A stretch of 23,886 nt of DNA from Lentisphaerota bacterium (GCA_015061765.1 SUVZ01000010.1:1-23886), one strand, 5' to 3'. Shown: positions 1-8,323, counted from the first letter of the stretch. The notes: generated by a model from the sequence alone, not told the origin. Numbers and translations are program-made.

Positions 1-913
1 CCTGCGCTCGTCCTATTCGAGTCGCAGGGCCCTTGCGGCGAGTGAAGTGCCTGCCGAAGTCCTTCACGATGGCGCGGAACCTTCCGCCATCGTGCCATAT
101 GAACGGATCCTCGGCCGGGAATACCGAATCGCCGGCGGTGAACTGCGGCTTCATGATCTTTCTGAACGGTCCTGTCGGCGACTTGGACGTGGCGACGAGA
201 TGGACCACCGGGCCGCCACGCGGCAGAGGCCTCTTCTTGCCCGTGGCCTTGTACACCATAACGTAGGTGCCGTCGGGACGCAGGGCGACGGCGGGATTGC
301 TGACGTTGAGCGAGTCCGGCGCGGCATCGTCCGCGCTGACGTCGATAAGAGGCTTGTCGAAACGGGTCCACGGACCATCGAGACTGTCGGCGACGGCGAC
401 ACCGATGCGCTGGTTGTTGCGGTGCAGCCAATTGTATCCTTTTCCCGCCGGGACGCCGTCGCCCGTCGTGGCGGTGTAGTACATGTACCACTTGCCGCCG
501 AAACGGTGCACGGTCGGGTTGTGGGTGCAGGGGCCATCCCAATACTCAAGGCCGCGCGGCGGCAGGGCTACATCCCTGTGAGTCCATGGCCCGAACGGCG
601 AAGGCCCGGTGGCATGGGCGATCTCAGAACTCGTCATCCACGAGCCGAAGCCGAGGGACTTCTTCCATCGCGCATAGAAAAGATGATAGACGCCGCAGTC
701 GTCTTTCGCCAGTGAACCGCACCAGACATACCATCCATCCTCGGCCATCTTCGCCGTCGACGGAACCGGGCGGATCCATGAGGCAATGTCAGATTCGTCC
801 GAAGCGGCCGCCGGAAATGACAGGGCGGCGGCAACAAGCGCACCGGCTACAGCAATGTAACCATGGAGTCGTGCATGCCTAGGTTTACCAATATTGACAT
901 TTCTCTTCATCAT
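1..913 (-). CDS. Secreted GH43-like five-bladed beta-propeller glycosidase, 3' end beyond the window
   Basis: The frame is open from the ATG at 913 (a second ATG is at 910) to the left edge, giving 304 codons and no stop, so the gene is partial. Residues about 17-37 form a hydrophobic export signal ending in an Ala-rich stretch. Repeated blade motifs follow: WDGPCTHNPTVH at 125-136, KWYMYYT at 141-147, NPAVALRPDGTYVMVYKA at 206-223 and AEDPFIWHDGGRFRAIVKD at 267-285. These belong to the GH43/arabinanase-like propeller group, whose usual activities are arabinosidase, xylosidase or galactanase; I cannot fix the substrate. The Shine-Dalgarno sequence is weak. It has its own promoter at 952-980, so it is probably a separate unit just downstream of the main operon. 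The last 13 or so codons before the edge look unlike the family (see findings), so a frameshift there is possible. Confidence 0.8.
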   Translation of the reverse strand, partial: MMKRNVNIGKPRHARLHGYIAVAGALVAAALSFPAAASDESDIASWIRPVPSTAKMAEDGWYVWCGSLAKDDCGVYHLFYARWKKSLGFGSWMTSSEIAHATGPSPFGPWTHRDVALPPRGLEYWDGPCTHNPTVHRFGGKWYMYYTATTGDGVPAGKGYNWLHRNNQRIGVAVADSLDGPWTRFDKPLIDVSADDAAPDSLNVSNPAVALRPDGTYVMVYKATGKKRPLPRGGPVVHLVATSKSPTGPFRKIMKPQFTAGDSVFPAEDPFIWHDGGRFRAIVKDFGRHFTRRKGPATRIGRAQ

Positions 914-951
914 TCTGCGACCCGACTGTTTCAACCGAAAAAACGGCGGCT

Positions 952-980
952 ATTATACAGATTCAGGCAATCCGCCGCAA
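952..980 (-). promoter_or_regulatory. Sigma70-type promoter for the GH43-like gene
   Basis: On the minus strand a perfect TATAAT (952-957) lies 17 bp from TTGCGG (975-980), which matches TTGACA only in its first three bases. Transcription would start near 945, leaving a leader of about 32 nt before the ATG at 913. The -10 element and spacing carry the call. Confidence 0.55.
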
Positions 981-1148
981 TGTTCAGTATTGACACAGTT
1001 TGCACAATATGACACCGTAAACCTGAAACGACAACCTAAAACAAACCCGCTTTCCCCTAAACATCGGATGCGATAGGTTCCTGTACGTGCGCATTCATGC
1101 GTCCGCTCCATCCCACATGAACCCCGTCCTTAAAAATCCACACGAGGC

Positions 1149-1218
1149 AATTGCAAAACCCTGCAATTTCGGTAAGGCGGGCTGTCCTCGGCCCGCCGCG
1201 GCGGCGTAGGGACACGCC
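1149..1218. repeat. Cluster of three short hairpins, REP-like
   Basis: Three perfect stem-loops follow each other. First, AATTGCA/TGCAATT (1149-1155 with 1162-1168, 6-nt loop). Second, GGCGGGC/GCCCGCC (1176-1182 with 1191-1197, loop TGTCCTCG). Third, GGCGT/ACGCC (1203-1207 with 1214-1218). The left half of the second hairpin, GGCGGGC followed by TGTCCTCG, recurs almost unchanged at 8264-8277. This suggests a dispersed palindromic repeat family rather than a gene-specific structure. Confidence 0.5.
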
Positions 1219-1341
1219 CCCTGCCAGAGCATCCGCTTCACGGACAGCATTCGACTGGGGGATATGCCCTGATTCTGCAACCGCCTCTACAATTTGTGAG
1301 AATTTAGCACGAAACGTGGGATTGCTTAGATCCCGGAGAAA

Positions 1342-1418
1342 TGAGAACACGCTTCGGACTGATTCTCACTTTTCTGGAAGCGGCTAATGAATGAGAATAT
1401 GGTTCGGACTAATTCTCA
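1342..1418. repeat. Two copies of a 27-bp palindrome-ended repeat, operator-like
   Basis: Copies lie at 1342-1368 and 1392-1418, exactly 50 bp apart. Each is TGAGAA, 15 bases, then TTCTCA. They match at 23 of 27 positions, including an identical TTCGGACT in the middle (1353-1360 and 1403-1410). A lone half-site TGAGAA is at 1297-1302. Spaced palindromic half-sites in tandem are typical of repressor operators. No regulator is encoded nearby. Confidence 0.6.
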
Positions 1419-1596
1419 ACCAGATTACTATTGAGTGAAGATGCGACTGCATGAAATCATGTCGTCGGCGGGTGGACTATGCTGAAAATAGGGATAATTT
1501 CCAAAATCGGCAAATACAAGCCATTAATCAAACTCTTTTCAGGGTATCTTCCCAATTGTTCCGGCGGTCCGAAAAGGACCGCCGCGTTTTTTTTTT
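1403..1596 (+). ncRNA. Candidate small transcript: weak promoter, hairpin, strong terminator
   Basis: The terminator at 1562-1596 has no plus-strand gene before it. A weak promoter, TTCGGA (1403-1408), 17 bp, TACTAT (1426-1431), would start an RNA of roughly 160 nt near 1438. Its -35 lies inside the second palindromic repeat. The RNA would open with a hairpin: CGAC 1444-1447, CATG 1450-1453, loop AAAT, CATG 1458-1461, GTCG 1464-1467. It matches no RNA family I recognise. The promoter is the weakest part of the call. Confidence 0.3.
1562..1596 (+). terminator. Rho-independent terminator, plus strand
   Basis: A perfect 9-bp GC-rich stem (CGGCGGTCC 1562-1570 with GGACCGCCG 1576-1584), a GAAAA loop and, two bases later, ten T residues (1587-1596) form a textbook terminator for rightward transcription. 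It is not canonical for the leftward operon that ends at 1620. Confidence 0.85.
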
Positions 1597-1619
1597 ATGA
1601 AATGCAATGCCGCCGCATG

Positions 1620-3605
1620 TTATCTGGGACGGCCACATTTCTGCACTAGCTTCACCCTGAACGTCTTTGTGCGCCAGTTCGCCGCACCGAATGTAGCGTA
1701 CGCGCCCCCGTGCGAAATCTCTCCCTTCTCATAGTCGGTCACCATGCCGAACGAGTAAGAAGTCTTGGCGTGCGACGGCGTCTGGCGGCGGTACCATTCG
1801 CGGCAGACTCTCTCGGAAAGAATCCGCCGCCCATCCATGCCTACGCCGTGGTTTGCTACCATGTAGAAGAAACGCATGAAGTCATCGGCCGTGGCGTAGA
1901 GTCCGCCGCCCGCCTCGGCATGACGGGTTTCGCGGTTCTCGACGTTCGGACCGAACTGATTTACGCCGTTGCCCCGTATCGGCTTGCGTCCGCCTTTCGG
2001 GAAATGATACGGAACGACAATGCGCGCCTGCTCCTCCTTCGTCGGCCAGAATGTCGCGCCCTTCATCCCGAGCGGATCGAGAACGCGCTCCTGAAGCAGC
2101 ACCTCCCACGGTCTGCCGCCGACCTTCTCGACGATTGCCACCGCAATATCAATCCCCCAGTTCGAATAACGGTACTTTACGCCAGGATCGGTGCGCAGAC
2201 CCTGCTTGACGGCCATATCGACCAGTTCCTGCACCGAATACTGGTCGATGGGCATCTGCGGGAAGAAGGCGAGCCCCGACATATGCGACAGCACATGCCG
2301 CACCGTAGGCTTGCGCTTCGGCGGACGGCGCTTCTCCGTACCGTCCTTCGCCTTCTCGACGACCATGATCTCGCTCCACTGCGGGAAGTACTGTTCGACC
2401 GGCGCATCAAGATCGATCTTGCCTTCATCAACATACGTCAGCACGAGCGCGGCGGCAATGCCTTTCGTGTTCGATGCCGCCCAGAAGAGCGCGTCCTTGC
2501 GCATCGGCGTGCGCGCATCGATATCAAGGTAACCTTCGACCGTCCATACCGCCTTGCCGTCCTTCCATTCAACACTCACATGACCGGGCGTGCGCGTCCA
2601 ATCCTTCTCAACCTGAACGGAAAAACCGTCCTTGCCGCCTTTCATGATGAAATCAAAAAACGCCGGTCTGTTGTACACACCCCTTCCGTTGTGACCCAAC
2701 CCGGGAATCACATGGAAAACGGCATTCTTGCGCCACTCCGGAAAAGTCTCGACGTGCCGCATGAACGAACGGAAACGCGCAAAGCGGTTCTCTCCCTGCG
2801 CCATCGCAGCCAGAGACTTGTCCAGCGCGCCGCTCTTCGTATCCTTCTCGCCACACGCATACACCACGCTGCGCGAGGAAAGATTTGCGAGAACCTGCTC
2901 ATCCTGCACATCCTTCGCGTAACGCGTGCGCCCCTTAAGTCCGTAATGCCACGGGGTCTTCGGATCAATCCGAAGCCAGGTGGACGGGGATGACGCGATG
3001 TAGCCAACCGTCACACCATCGCGAACCGTACCCTTGCCTACAGCCGCATAACGGGAAACAAACTGCCCGCCTGCAGAGAATCCCGCCAACACCACACGGC
3101 GAAGATTCGGATAAAGCGAACGGTCGCCAAGTCGCGCAAATATGTGGTCGATTATCTCGAACGAACTGATCTGCATGTTCGACGCATCTCCGCCGCCTCG
3201 CCAGTCATCCTCCGCCTTGCCCAGCGCGGCGAGATTGCGCGACCATGAGTCGTTCCATACCGCAAGCCCTTCCGCCGGAACCTTCATCCGCGCCAACGCC
3301 TTGCGCGTCGGGAAAAGCGGTGCGATCACATACGGTGCTCGCTCGCCGGAACGCAGAGACCTCGCGGCTTCCGCCGCAAACGCCTCCGCATCGCCGCAGC
3401 GGCGTCCGCCGCCGCCCCATCCGTGAATGACAACAACGGCTACGTCCGTATCGGCGCCCTTCTCGAGAGGCGTCCCGGCATAATAGCGCACGGACGAAAA
3501 CTCGCCGTCAAAGTTACGAGTCTGGAATTTCACGTCCCCGGCCCGCGCTGACGACGCAGCCGCCAACAACCCCAACGTCAAGACAGATAGACAAATCTTT
3601 TTCAT
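1620..3605 (-). CDS. Secreted two-domain serine hydrolase: alpha/beta-hydrolase fused to class C beta-lactamase-like domain
   Basis: The protein has 661 aa. Residues 1-22 are a signal peptide. Residues about 25-325 form an alpha/beta-hydrolase domain: oxyanion-loop motif HGWGGGG (61-67), nucleophile elbow GFSAGG (175-180, Ser177), likely acid Asp255 in CGEKDT, and His305 in GLGHNG. Residues about 335-655 form a serine beta-lactamase/esterase (PF00144-like) domain: SNTK (378-381, Ser378 and Lys381), YSN (480-482) and HGG (632-634). Both active sites look complete. Family knowledge suggests ester or amide bond cleavage; deacylation of glycan side groups is inference from the neighbours. The SD sequence AGGAAA sits just before the ATG at 3605. 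This is the last gene of the operon, 21 bp after GH36. The fusion is unusual; each half is normally a stand-alone protein of about 300-400 aa. Confidence 0.85.
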   Translation of the reverse strand: MKKICLSVLTLGLLAAASSARAGDVKFQTRNFDGEFSSVRYYAGTPLEKGADTDVAVVVIHGWGGGGRRCGDAEAFAAEAARSLRSGERAPYVIAPLFPTRKALARMKVPAEGLAVWNDSWSRNLAALGKAEDDWRGGGDASNMQISSFEIIDHIFARLGDRSLYPNLRRVVLAGFSAGGQFVSRYAAVGKGTVRDGVTVGYIASSPSTWLRIDPKTPWHYGLKGRTRYAKDVQDEQVLANLSSRSVVYACGEKDTKSGALDKSLAAMAQGENRFARFRSFMRHVETFPEWRKNAVFHVIPGLGHNGRGVYNRPAFFDFIMKGGKDGFSVQVEKDWTRTPGHVSVEWKDGKAVWTVEGYLDIDARTPMRKDALFWAASNTKGIAAALVLTYVDEGKIDLDAPVEQYFPQWSEIMVVEKAKDGTEKRRPPKRKPTVRHVLSHMSGLAFFPQMPIDQYSVQELVDMAVKQGLRTDPGVKYRYSNWGIDIAVAIVEKVGGRPWEVLLQERVLDPLGMKGATFWPTKEEQARIVVPYHFPKGGRKPIRGNGVNQFGPNVENRETRHAEAGGGLYATADDFMRFFYMVANHGVGMDGRRILSERVCREWYRRQTPSHAKTSYSFGMVTDYEKGEISHGGAYATFGAANWRTKTFRVKLVQKCGRPR

Positions 3606-3626
3606 TCTATTTCCTGTATTTTTATA

Positions 3627-5720
3627 TCAGTTGCGCTTCATGCGGATCATAAGACTCGTACGCTTCTTTTCAAGCGTAAGAACAAGTCCGTTCTGCAGCT
3701 CCTCGCCCGTGCGTACCTGCTTCTCGCCGGTGTCGGCATCGACAAGCGTATAGGTCGCACCCTCGCGCGCAAAGGGAAGTTTGACCGTATAGGACGGCTC
3801 CTTCGCCTTATGCATGCGGAAGCCGAGAATAATGCTCTCGCCGCGCTCCGGAGAATCATACGCAAGGGCCTGCCATCCGTCCTGATACTTCCTGTGCCGC
3901 CACGGGGTGAGCGTATAGTAGTCGCAGAGAAGAAGATGATTGATGCTCTTCCATTCCTCATAGTTGCGGCGCATGAGATCGAAGTCGAGCTCCTTCTGAT
4001 GGGAAAACGCGCCAGACACCTTGAAGACGGGGAGGAAGGACGCGCGGATGACGAACTCGTCGCTGCCGCGGCCGGGCTGCGGACGGAACATATTGTCCGT
4101 ATCCTTCGTGGAAGAACCGCAGAAAGGAATCCACTTCACAAATCCCCACGTCTGCGAAAGACGCATCATCACCGTAGTGCGGTCGGCATCGCTTCGCAGA
4201 AGCGGCACTCCCCGGCGCATGGATTCGATATCGTTGCGTCCGCCGCCGCCGGCGCAGGAATCGACAAACGTGCATTTGCCGTTCGCGCGGCAGTAGTCTA
4301 TGATGCCGTCCCAGAGTTTGTAGTGACCCTGCACGCACTTGTTCTCGTTGATGCCCGTGCGCGGAAGATCGAACGCCTCGCGCTCCTGCTTGTCGAGCAG
4401 ATACCAGGAACGAGCCGGATCGCTGTTGTTATCCTCGCGGTACATATCTACGCCGATTTCGTCCATTGCCTTGACGATCCGGCCGAGCGTCCATGAGAGA
4501 CACTCCTCGTCGCCGAGATTGCTCGTGATCACGCGTCCCGTGCGGATGCCCCATTCCTTCTTATAACCGAAGTTGCGGCAGAGTTCATCCACATGCGTCA
4601 CACGCTCAGGCTCGAACCAGCAGAGATTTTTGAGTCCCCTGCGGCGGCACTCTTCGTTCGCCTCGCGCAGAGTCCGACCAGGCCATTTGACGCGATCGAT
4701 CTCCCACGCGCCGACTGTCCCCCACCAGTCCGTCGGCACGGTCTTCCCGGACGGATCGCAGTACCATCCGGCGTCAAGCCAGCGGAAGTTCGGAAGCATC
4801 CGCTCCTTCGTAAGCTTGTCGAGCGTCCGCCGCCAGGTTGTGTGACGCTCGGAAATGCTGCCATCCGAATTGGGAAGTCCCGAATCGTAGGCGAAGTTCG
4901 CCGTCGCGAACGGCTTGAGCGGCTCGCCCTCGGCGTTCGCACGCGGCAGGTTGTACTTGATGAACCAGGAGCGCCAGCGGTTCGTCGCGCGATGCGCGTC
5001 ACGTCCGGTATAGGGCAGCATCACTACAAGACCGGTACGGATGCGTTCGCCCGGCATAAGAACCGTTTTGATGTCGACGGAGGTCTTCGCCGTCACGTGC
5101 GTCACCGCGCCCGTCGTGGCGAACGACGCCTGCCACGTGCCCGCCCAGCCGATTGCCATCATCGTGCCGCCGTTGCCGTGAACAAAGTCGAAGTAGGGAA
5201 ACACATGATGGGTGGGACGTCCGCTCTTAGACTGGAAAAAGACGGGTTTCTTGCGGAGATCCGAATCGTACGGCATGTAAAATTTTCCGCCGTCTCCGTA
5301 GATACCTCTCAGCCTGGGCTCAACGCCCTCTACGGCACCGCGATAAGCGACAACATCCTCGAGCACTTTAGAAGGCCCCGCTCCCGCATTCTCGAGCCAC
5401 AGCGTATATTCGACCTGACCGTACTCCGCACAATACGCCGCCTCAATCGAGGCTGTGAGCGTGCTGTCAATCACACACACGAACTTTCCGCGCTGCACCG
5501 GAGCCTTAGGCCCGATCTCCCGGCGGATCACTTCAAATCCGCCGAGCCCCTCAATACGCCGCCCGTCATAGATGAACGAAACCGGTATCGACGAAGGATC
5601 GTCAAAAAGCGCTCTGAAATACCCCTTGGCCGCTTCTGGTGAAGCGGGAACCGCGAACGCGGCGGAAGAGACCGCCGCCGCTGACGCGGCGAACAATAAA
5701 GCTAAAATTGTTTTTTTCAT
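3627..5720 (-). CDS. Secreted GH36-type alpha-galactosidase (clan GH-D)
   Basis: Three consecutive ATGs open the frame (5726, 5723, 5720). The SD core AGGA (5728-5731) is 7 nt from the third, so I place the start at 5720 (697 aa; positions below count from the first ATG). Residues 3-25 are a signal peptide. An N-terminal beta-sandwich runs to about 250, followed by the catalytic barrel. The barrel has WLDAGWY (316-322), WFEPERV (370-376), the nucleophile strand MYREDNN (428-434, nucleophile Asp432) and SCAGGGGRND (490-499, acid/base Asp499), all GH36 hallmarks. A C-terminal beta-domain starts near 610. The length fits GH36. It should release terminal alpha-galactose from glycans outside the cytoplasm. 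It lies 39 bp after GH127 and 21 bp before the hydrolase fusion gene in the same operon. Confidence 0.88.
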   Translation of the reverse strand: MKKTILALLFAASAAAVSSAAFAVPASPEAAKGYFRALFDDPSSIPVSFIYDGRRIEGLGGFEVIRREIGPKAPVQRGKFVCVIDSTLTASIEAAYCAEYGQVEYTLWLENAGAGPSKVLEDVVAYRGAVEGVEPRLRGIYGDGGKFYMPYDSDLRKKPVFFQSKSGRPTHHVFPYFDFVHGNGGTMMAIGWAGTWQASFATTGAVTHVTAKTSVDIKTVLMPGERIRTGLVVMLPYTGRDAHRATNRWRSWFIKYNLPRANAEGEPLKPFATANFAYDSGLPNSDGSISERHTTWRRTLDKLTKERMLPNFRWLDAGWYCDPSGKTVPTDWWGTVGAWEIDRVKWPGRTLREANEECRRRGLKNLCWFEPERVTHVDELCRNFGYKKEWGIRTGRVITSNLGDEECLSWTLGRIVKAMDEIGVDMYREDNNSDPARSWYLLDKQEREAFDLPRTGINENKCVQGHYKLWDGIIDYCRANGKCTFVDSCAGGGGRNDIESMRRGVPLLRSDADRTTVMMRLSQTWGFVKWIPFCGSSTKDTDNMFRPQPGRGSDEFVIRASFLPVFKVSGAFSHQKELDFDLMRRNYEEWKSINHLLLCDYYTLTPWRHRKYQDGWQALAYDSPERGESIILGFRMHKAKEPSYTVKLPFAREGATYTLVDADTGEKQVRTGEELQNGLVLTLEKKRTSLMIRMKRN

Positions 5721-5759
5721 CATCATATCCTTTTCTGTTTTCTCAATAACGGCTCCGCC

Positions 5760-8228
5760 TCACCGCACCCGCCATTCAAGAAGTCCCGACGACCAGCCTT
5801 CACGCTGCCTGACCACAAGACGGAGCGCCTTCGCCTTGACAGGTTTTGGGAAATTCAGAACGCAGAAGCGGTTCTCGTCGATCTCGCCCTTCCCGGGAAT
5901 GTCACGCCAATCACCGTTGTCGGAATCCTTCCACTGAACTCGCCAGCTGAGAGGCATATGGCACTGCCCCTTGCGCGCCAGATCGCTGTACCAGTACGTC
6001 TCGACGCCCTTGATCTCGCGCGGCTTTGCAAACGTGCAGGAAACCCACTCTTCGGTTCCGAGATGCGGCCAGAACGTAAGGCGCGGAATCGAGCGGTCTG
6101 CAGAGGATGACGGAGCCAGCCCGTCCATGGCCGCATCTACGCGGTCGGTCTTGCAGCAGAACGAAGCTTCCAGCGTCTTCTGAGCCTGCATCGGAAACGC
6201 CTTTACGACGGACGGGAACCACGTCTGCATTTCGCCGTCGCCGCGATGGCACCACGCGAAGTAAGGCACAAGCGTTAAGCTCGTCGGCTCGACAAGCGTC
6301 TTGCCGTCCTCCGCCGCGCGCACTACGCTTGCCGGCGCGGTGAAGGCCGGAAAGTTATGCCCTGCAATGTTGCGCACAATGGGAGCGAAAGGCGCGTTTT
6401 CGACAAGAACCTTGTTCAGTACCTTTCCGCCGTTGTCCACAGCCTCCGCGCAGTAGAGGATCGGGCCGCGCTCCACCGCGAGCCGTCCCGCATCGTCCTT
6501 GACGAGCATATTCGCACGAACGCGCCTGACCGGCATCTGCATGGACACCGTCACACGGTCGCCCTTCTTCCATTCGCGCGCGAGAGTGCAGTACCCCTTT
6601 TCAGACTTGAACTCAAACGGCTTGCCGTTCACCGATACCTTAAAGTCCTCAATCGACCCCGGGCGCGTATGCGTGTAAAGGCTGCCGGGAACGGGACGGC
6701 CCGTGCACCATCCCGGGATGCGCACATTGAGCGTGAAACGGGCGTTGTCCCGGGGCGGCGTAACATCGATCACCACATCGCCGCACCACGGATAATCCGT
6801 TTTCTGCGCAAGCTTGACGTTTCCGGACCCAAGCTTGAGCGTCGCTTCGCTCGCCATGAAAAGATTGACATAGGCCTCATCGTCGCGCGTCGCATAGGCG
6901 AACGTGGGAACCTGCGGTATGAAGCGGACCACATTGACGGGACAGCACGAGCACGAGAACCATTTTGAACGCTTGTATCCGCCGCTCGACGCGAGCGGGT
7001 TCGGATAGAAGAATTCATCGCCGCTGATCGACACGCCGGAAAGAATGCCGTTGTAGATTGCGCGCTCAAGCACATCGATGTACTTCGCATCGCCGTGAAG
7101 AAGGAACATGCGCATATTCCAGAGCGCGTTTCCGATGCCCGCGCACGTCTCGAGATACGTCTTCTCGTTCGGAAGCTCATACGCCGCGCCGAACGCCTCG
7201 CCGCGCCGCCGCGCGCCCACCGAACCGTTGAGGTGGAGCTTCTTCTCGACGACGTTCGACCAGAGCGCGTCTATCGCCTTCAGATACGCCTCGTTTCCGG
7301 TAAGCGCCGCCACATCCGCCATGCCGCAGTACAGATACGTTGCCCGCACGGCGTGACCAACCGCCTCGCGCTGCTTCGTGACCGGCAGATGATTCTGGTT
7401 GTACGAACCTGGTGCGCCAAGTTCGCCGCCCTTGGCGAGCGTCCCCTCCTGCGTGAACACTTCGCCGGAATTTCCGGTTCTCCCGCGTCCGCGCATTTCC
7501 AGCAGAAATTCCGCCAGCTTCAGATAGCGAGCATCGCCCGTCGCACGGTAAAGACGGCAGAGCGCGAGCTCGATCTCCTGATGTCCCGACGTTTCCTTGA
7601 GCTGATTCGCCGCCGGACCGAACACCTTATCGATGAGATCGGCCGAACGCACAGCCACATCGAGAAGCGTACGCTTGCCCGTTGCCTCGAAATAGGCGAC
7701 CGCCGCCTCGTACATGTGGCCGACATTGTAGAGCTCATGGCTGTGCGCAAGATGCGACCAACGCTCGGCTCCCATCATCTTGCGGTAGCGGAAACCGTTG
7801 ACCTTCTCCATCCCGAGCGTGCGGGCCGTGTAGAGATAACCGTCCTTCTCCTGCGCGCGAGCCATCCAGCCGATGAGATCGTCCACATACGCCTCGAGCT
7901 TCGGATCCGGATGCGTCGCGAGCGAATACGCCGCGCCCTCGATCACCTTATAGACATCCGAATCGTCGAACGGAATGCCCTTGAAGGTCTGATTCTCGCG
8001 CTTCGCGGCCTTCTTGAAATTGGGAATACGAGCCTCTTCACACTTCTCGAAATCGGTCTTGAGCGTCACGAGCCGGTTCGTCTCCAGCCGCGGCAGCCAG
8101 AACCCGTTCGTCACTTTCACATCCGTGACCTTCGGCAGTTTGAACGCGTAATCCTGTTTTGCTGACATTTCCGCCGAGCCTACCGCCATCAGAGCCGCAA
8201 GCGCAAGCGGAACCGATCTCTTTTTCAT
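5760..8228 (-). CDS. Secreted GH127 beta-L-arabinofuranosidase with C-terminal discoidin-like domain
   Basis: The open frame reaches a TTG at 8327, but the ATG at 8228 follows AAAGGT at good spacing and starts a clean signal peptide (residues 1-23), so I take 8228 (822 aa). The (alpha/alpha)6 barrel carries the GH127 zinc/cysteine centre: ETC at 360-362 and CSCCP at 426-430, corresponding to the Glu-X-Cys and Cys-Cys ligands of the characterised Bifidobacterium enzyme, with Glu344 in GEAFG as the likely acid/base. Beta-sandwich domains follow to about 660. Residues about 690-822 resemble an F5/8 type C (CBM32-like) domain, an addition to the core enzyme. The expected role is removing beta-linked L-arabinofuranose from glycans or glycoproteins. 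It is the fourth gene of the operon; a REP-like hairpin lies in the 95-bp gap before it. Confidence 0.88.
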   Translation of the reverse strand: MKKRSVPLALAALMAVGSAEMSAKQDYAFKLPKVTDVKVTNGFWLPRLETNRLVTLKTDFEKCEEARIPNFKKAAKRENQTFKGIPFDDSDVYKVIEGAAYSLATHPDPKLEAYVDDLIGWMARAQEKDGYLYTARTLGMEKVNGFRYRKMMGAERWSHLAHSHELYNVGHMYEAAVAYFEATGKRTLLDVAVRSADLIDKVFGPAANQLKETSGHQEIELALCRLYRATGDARYLKLAEFLLEMRGRGRTGNSGEVFTQEGTLAKGGELGAPGSYNQNHLPVTKQREAVGHAVRATYLYCGMADVAALTGNEAYLKAIDALWSNVVEKKLHLNGSVGARRRGEAFGAAYELPNEKTYLETCAGIGNALWNMRMFLLHGDAKYIDVLERAIYNGILSGVSISGDEFFYPNPLASSGGYKRSKWFSCSCCPVNVVRFIPQVPTFAYATRDDEAYVNLFMASEATLKLGSGNVKLAQKTDYPWCGDVVIDVTPPRDNARFTLNVRIPGWCTGRPVPGSLYTHTRPGSIEDFKVSVNGKPFEFKSEKGYCTLAREWKKGDRVTVSMQMPVRRVRANMLVKDDAGRLAVERGPILYCAEAVDNGGKVLNKVLVENAPFAPIVRNIAGHNFPAFTAPASVVRAAEDGKTLVEPTSLTLVPYFAWCHRGDGEMQTWFPSVVKAFPMQAQKTLEASFCCKTDRVDAAMDGLAPSSSADRSIPRLTFWPHLGTEEWVSCTFAKPREIKGVETYWYSDLARKGQCHMPLSWRVQWKDSDNGDWRDIPGKGEIDENRFCVLNFPKPVKAKALRLVVRQREGWSSGLLEWRVR

Positions 8229-8263
8229 CTTCTTACCTTTCATATTTTTCTTAAGACCGGGAG

Positions 8264-8283
8264 GGCGAGCGTCCTCGCGAGCC
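8264..8283. repeat. Second copy of the REP-like palindromic element
   Basis: This copy sits in the 95-bp gap between two operon genes. The hairpin GCGAG/CTCGC (8265-8269 with 8274-8278) has loop CGTC. The stretch GGCGAGCGTCCTCG matches the second hairpin at 1176-1190 apart from one substitution and one missing base. In the mRNA it could act as a processing or attenuation hairpin, but recurrence in an unrelated place argues for a dispersed repeat. Confidence 0.4.
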
Positions 8284-8323
8284 GAAATTTTCTCATTTTC
8301 CTTTAGAAACCTTCTTTCCCTGA

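Larger units (their letters stand above)
914..1619. other. 706-bp non-coding spacer between the GH43-like gene and the main operon
   Basis: I find no convincing gene here. A 97-codon minus frame (1057-1350) has no family resemblance and starts at a GTG inside one of the palindromic repeats. The spacer holds the GH43-like promoter (952-980), three neighbouring hairpins (1149-1218), two 27-bp palindromic repeats (1342-1368, 1392-1418) and a plus-strand intrinsic terminator (1562-1596). No minus-strand terminator for the large operon ending at 1620 is evident: the 1562-1584 stem is followed on that strand by GAACAATTGGG, with no U-run. Confidence 0.6.

Noticed and set aside
1057..1350. 97-codon minus-strand frame in the left spacer
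   Set aside because: It starts at a GTG inside a palindromic repeat, runs through three hairpins, has no SD and resembles no family I know.
1562..1596. Terminator of the leftward main operon
   Set aside because: The T-run follows the stem only on the plus strand; on the minus strand the stem is followed by mixed sequence.
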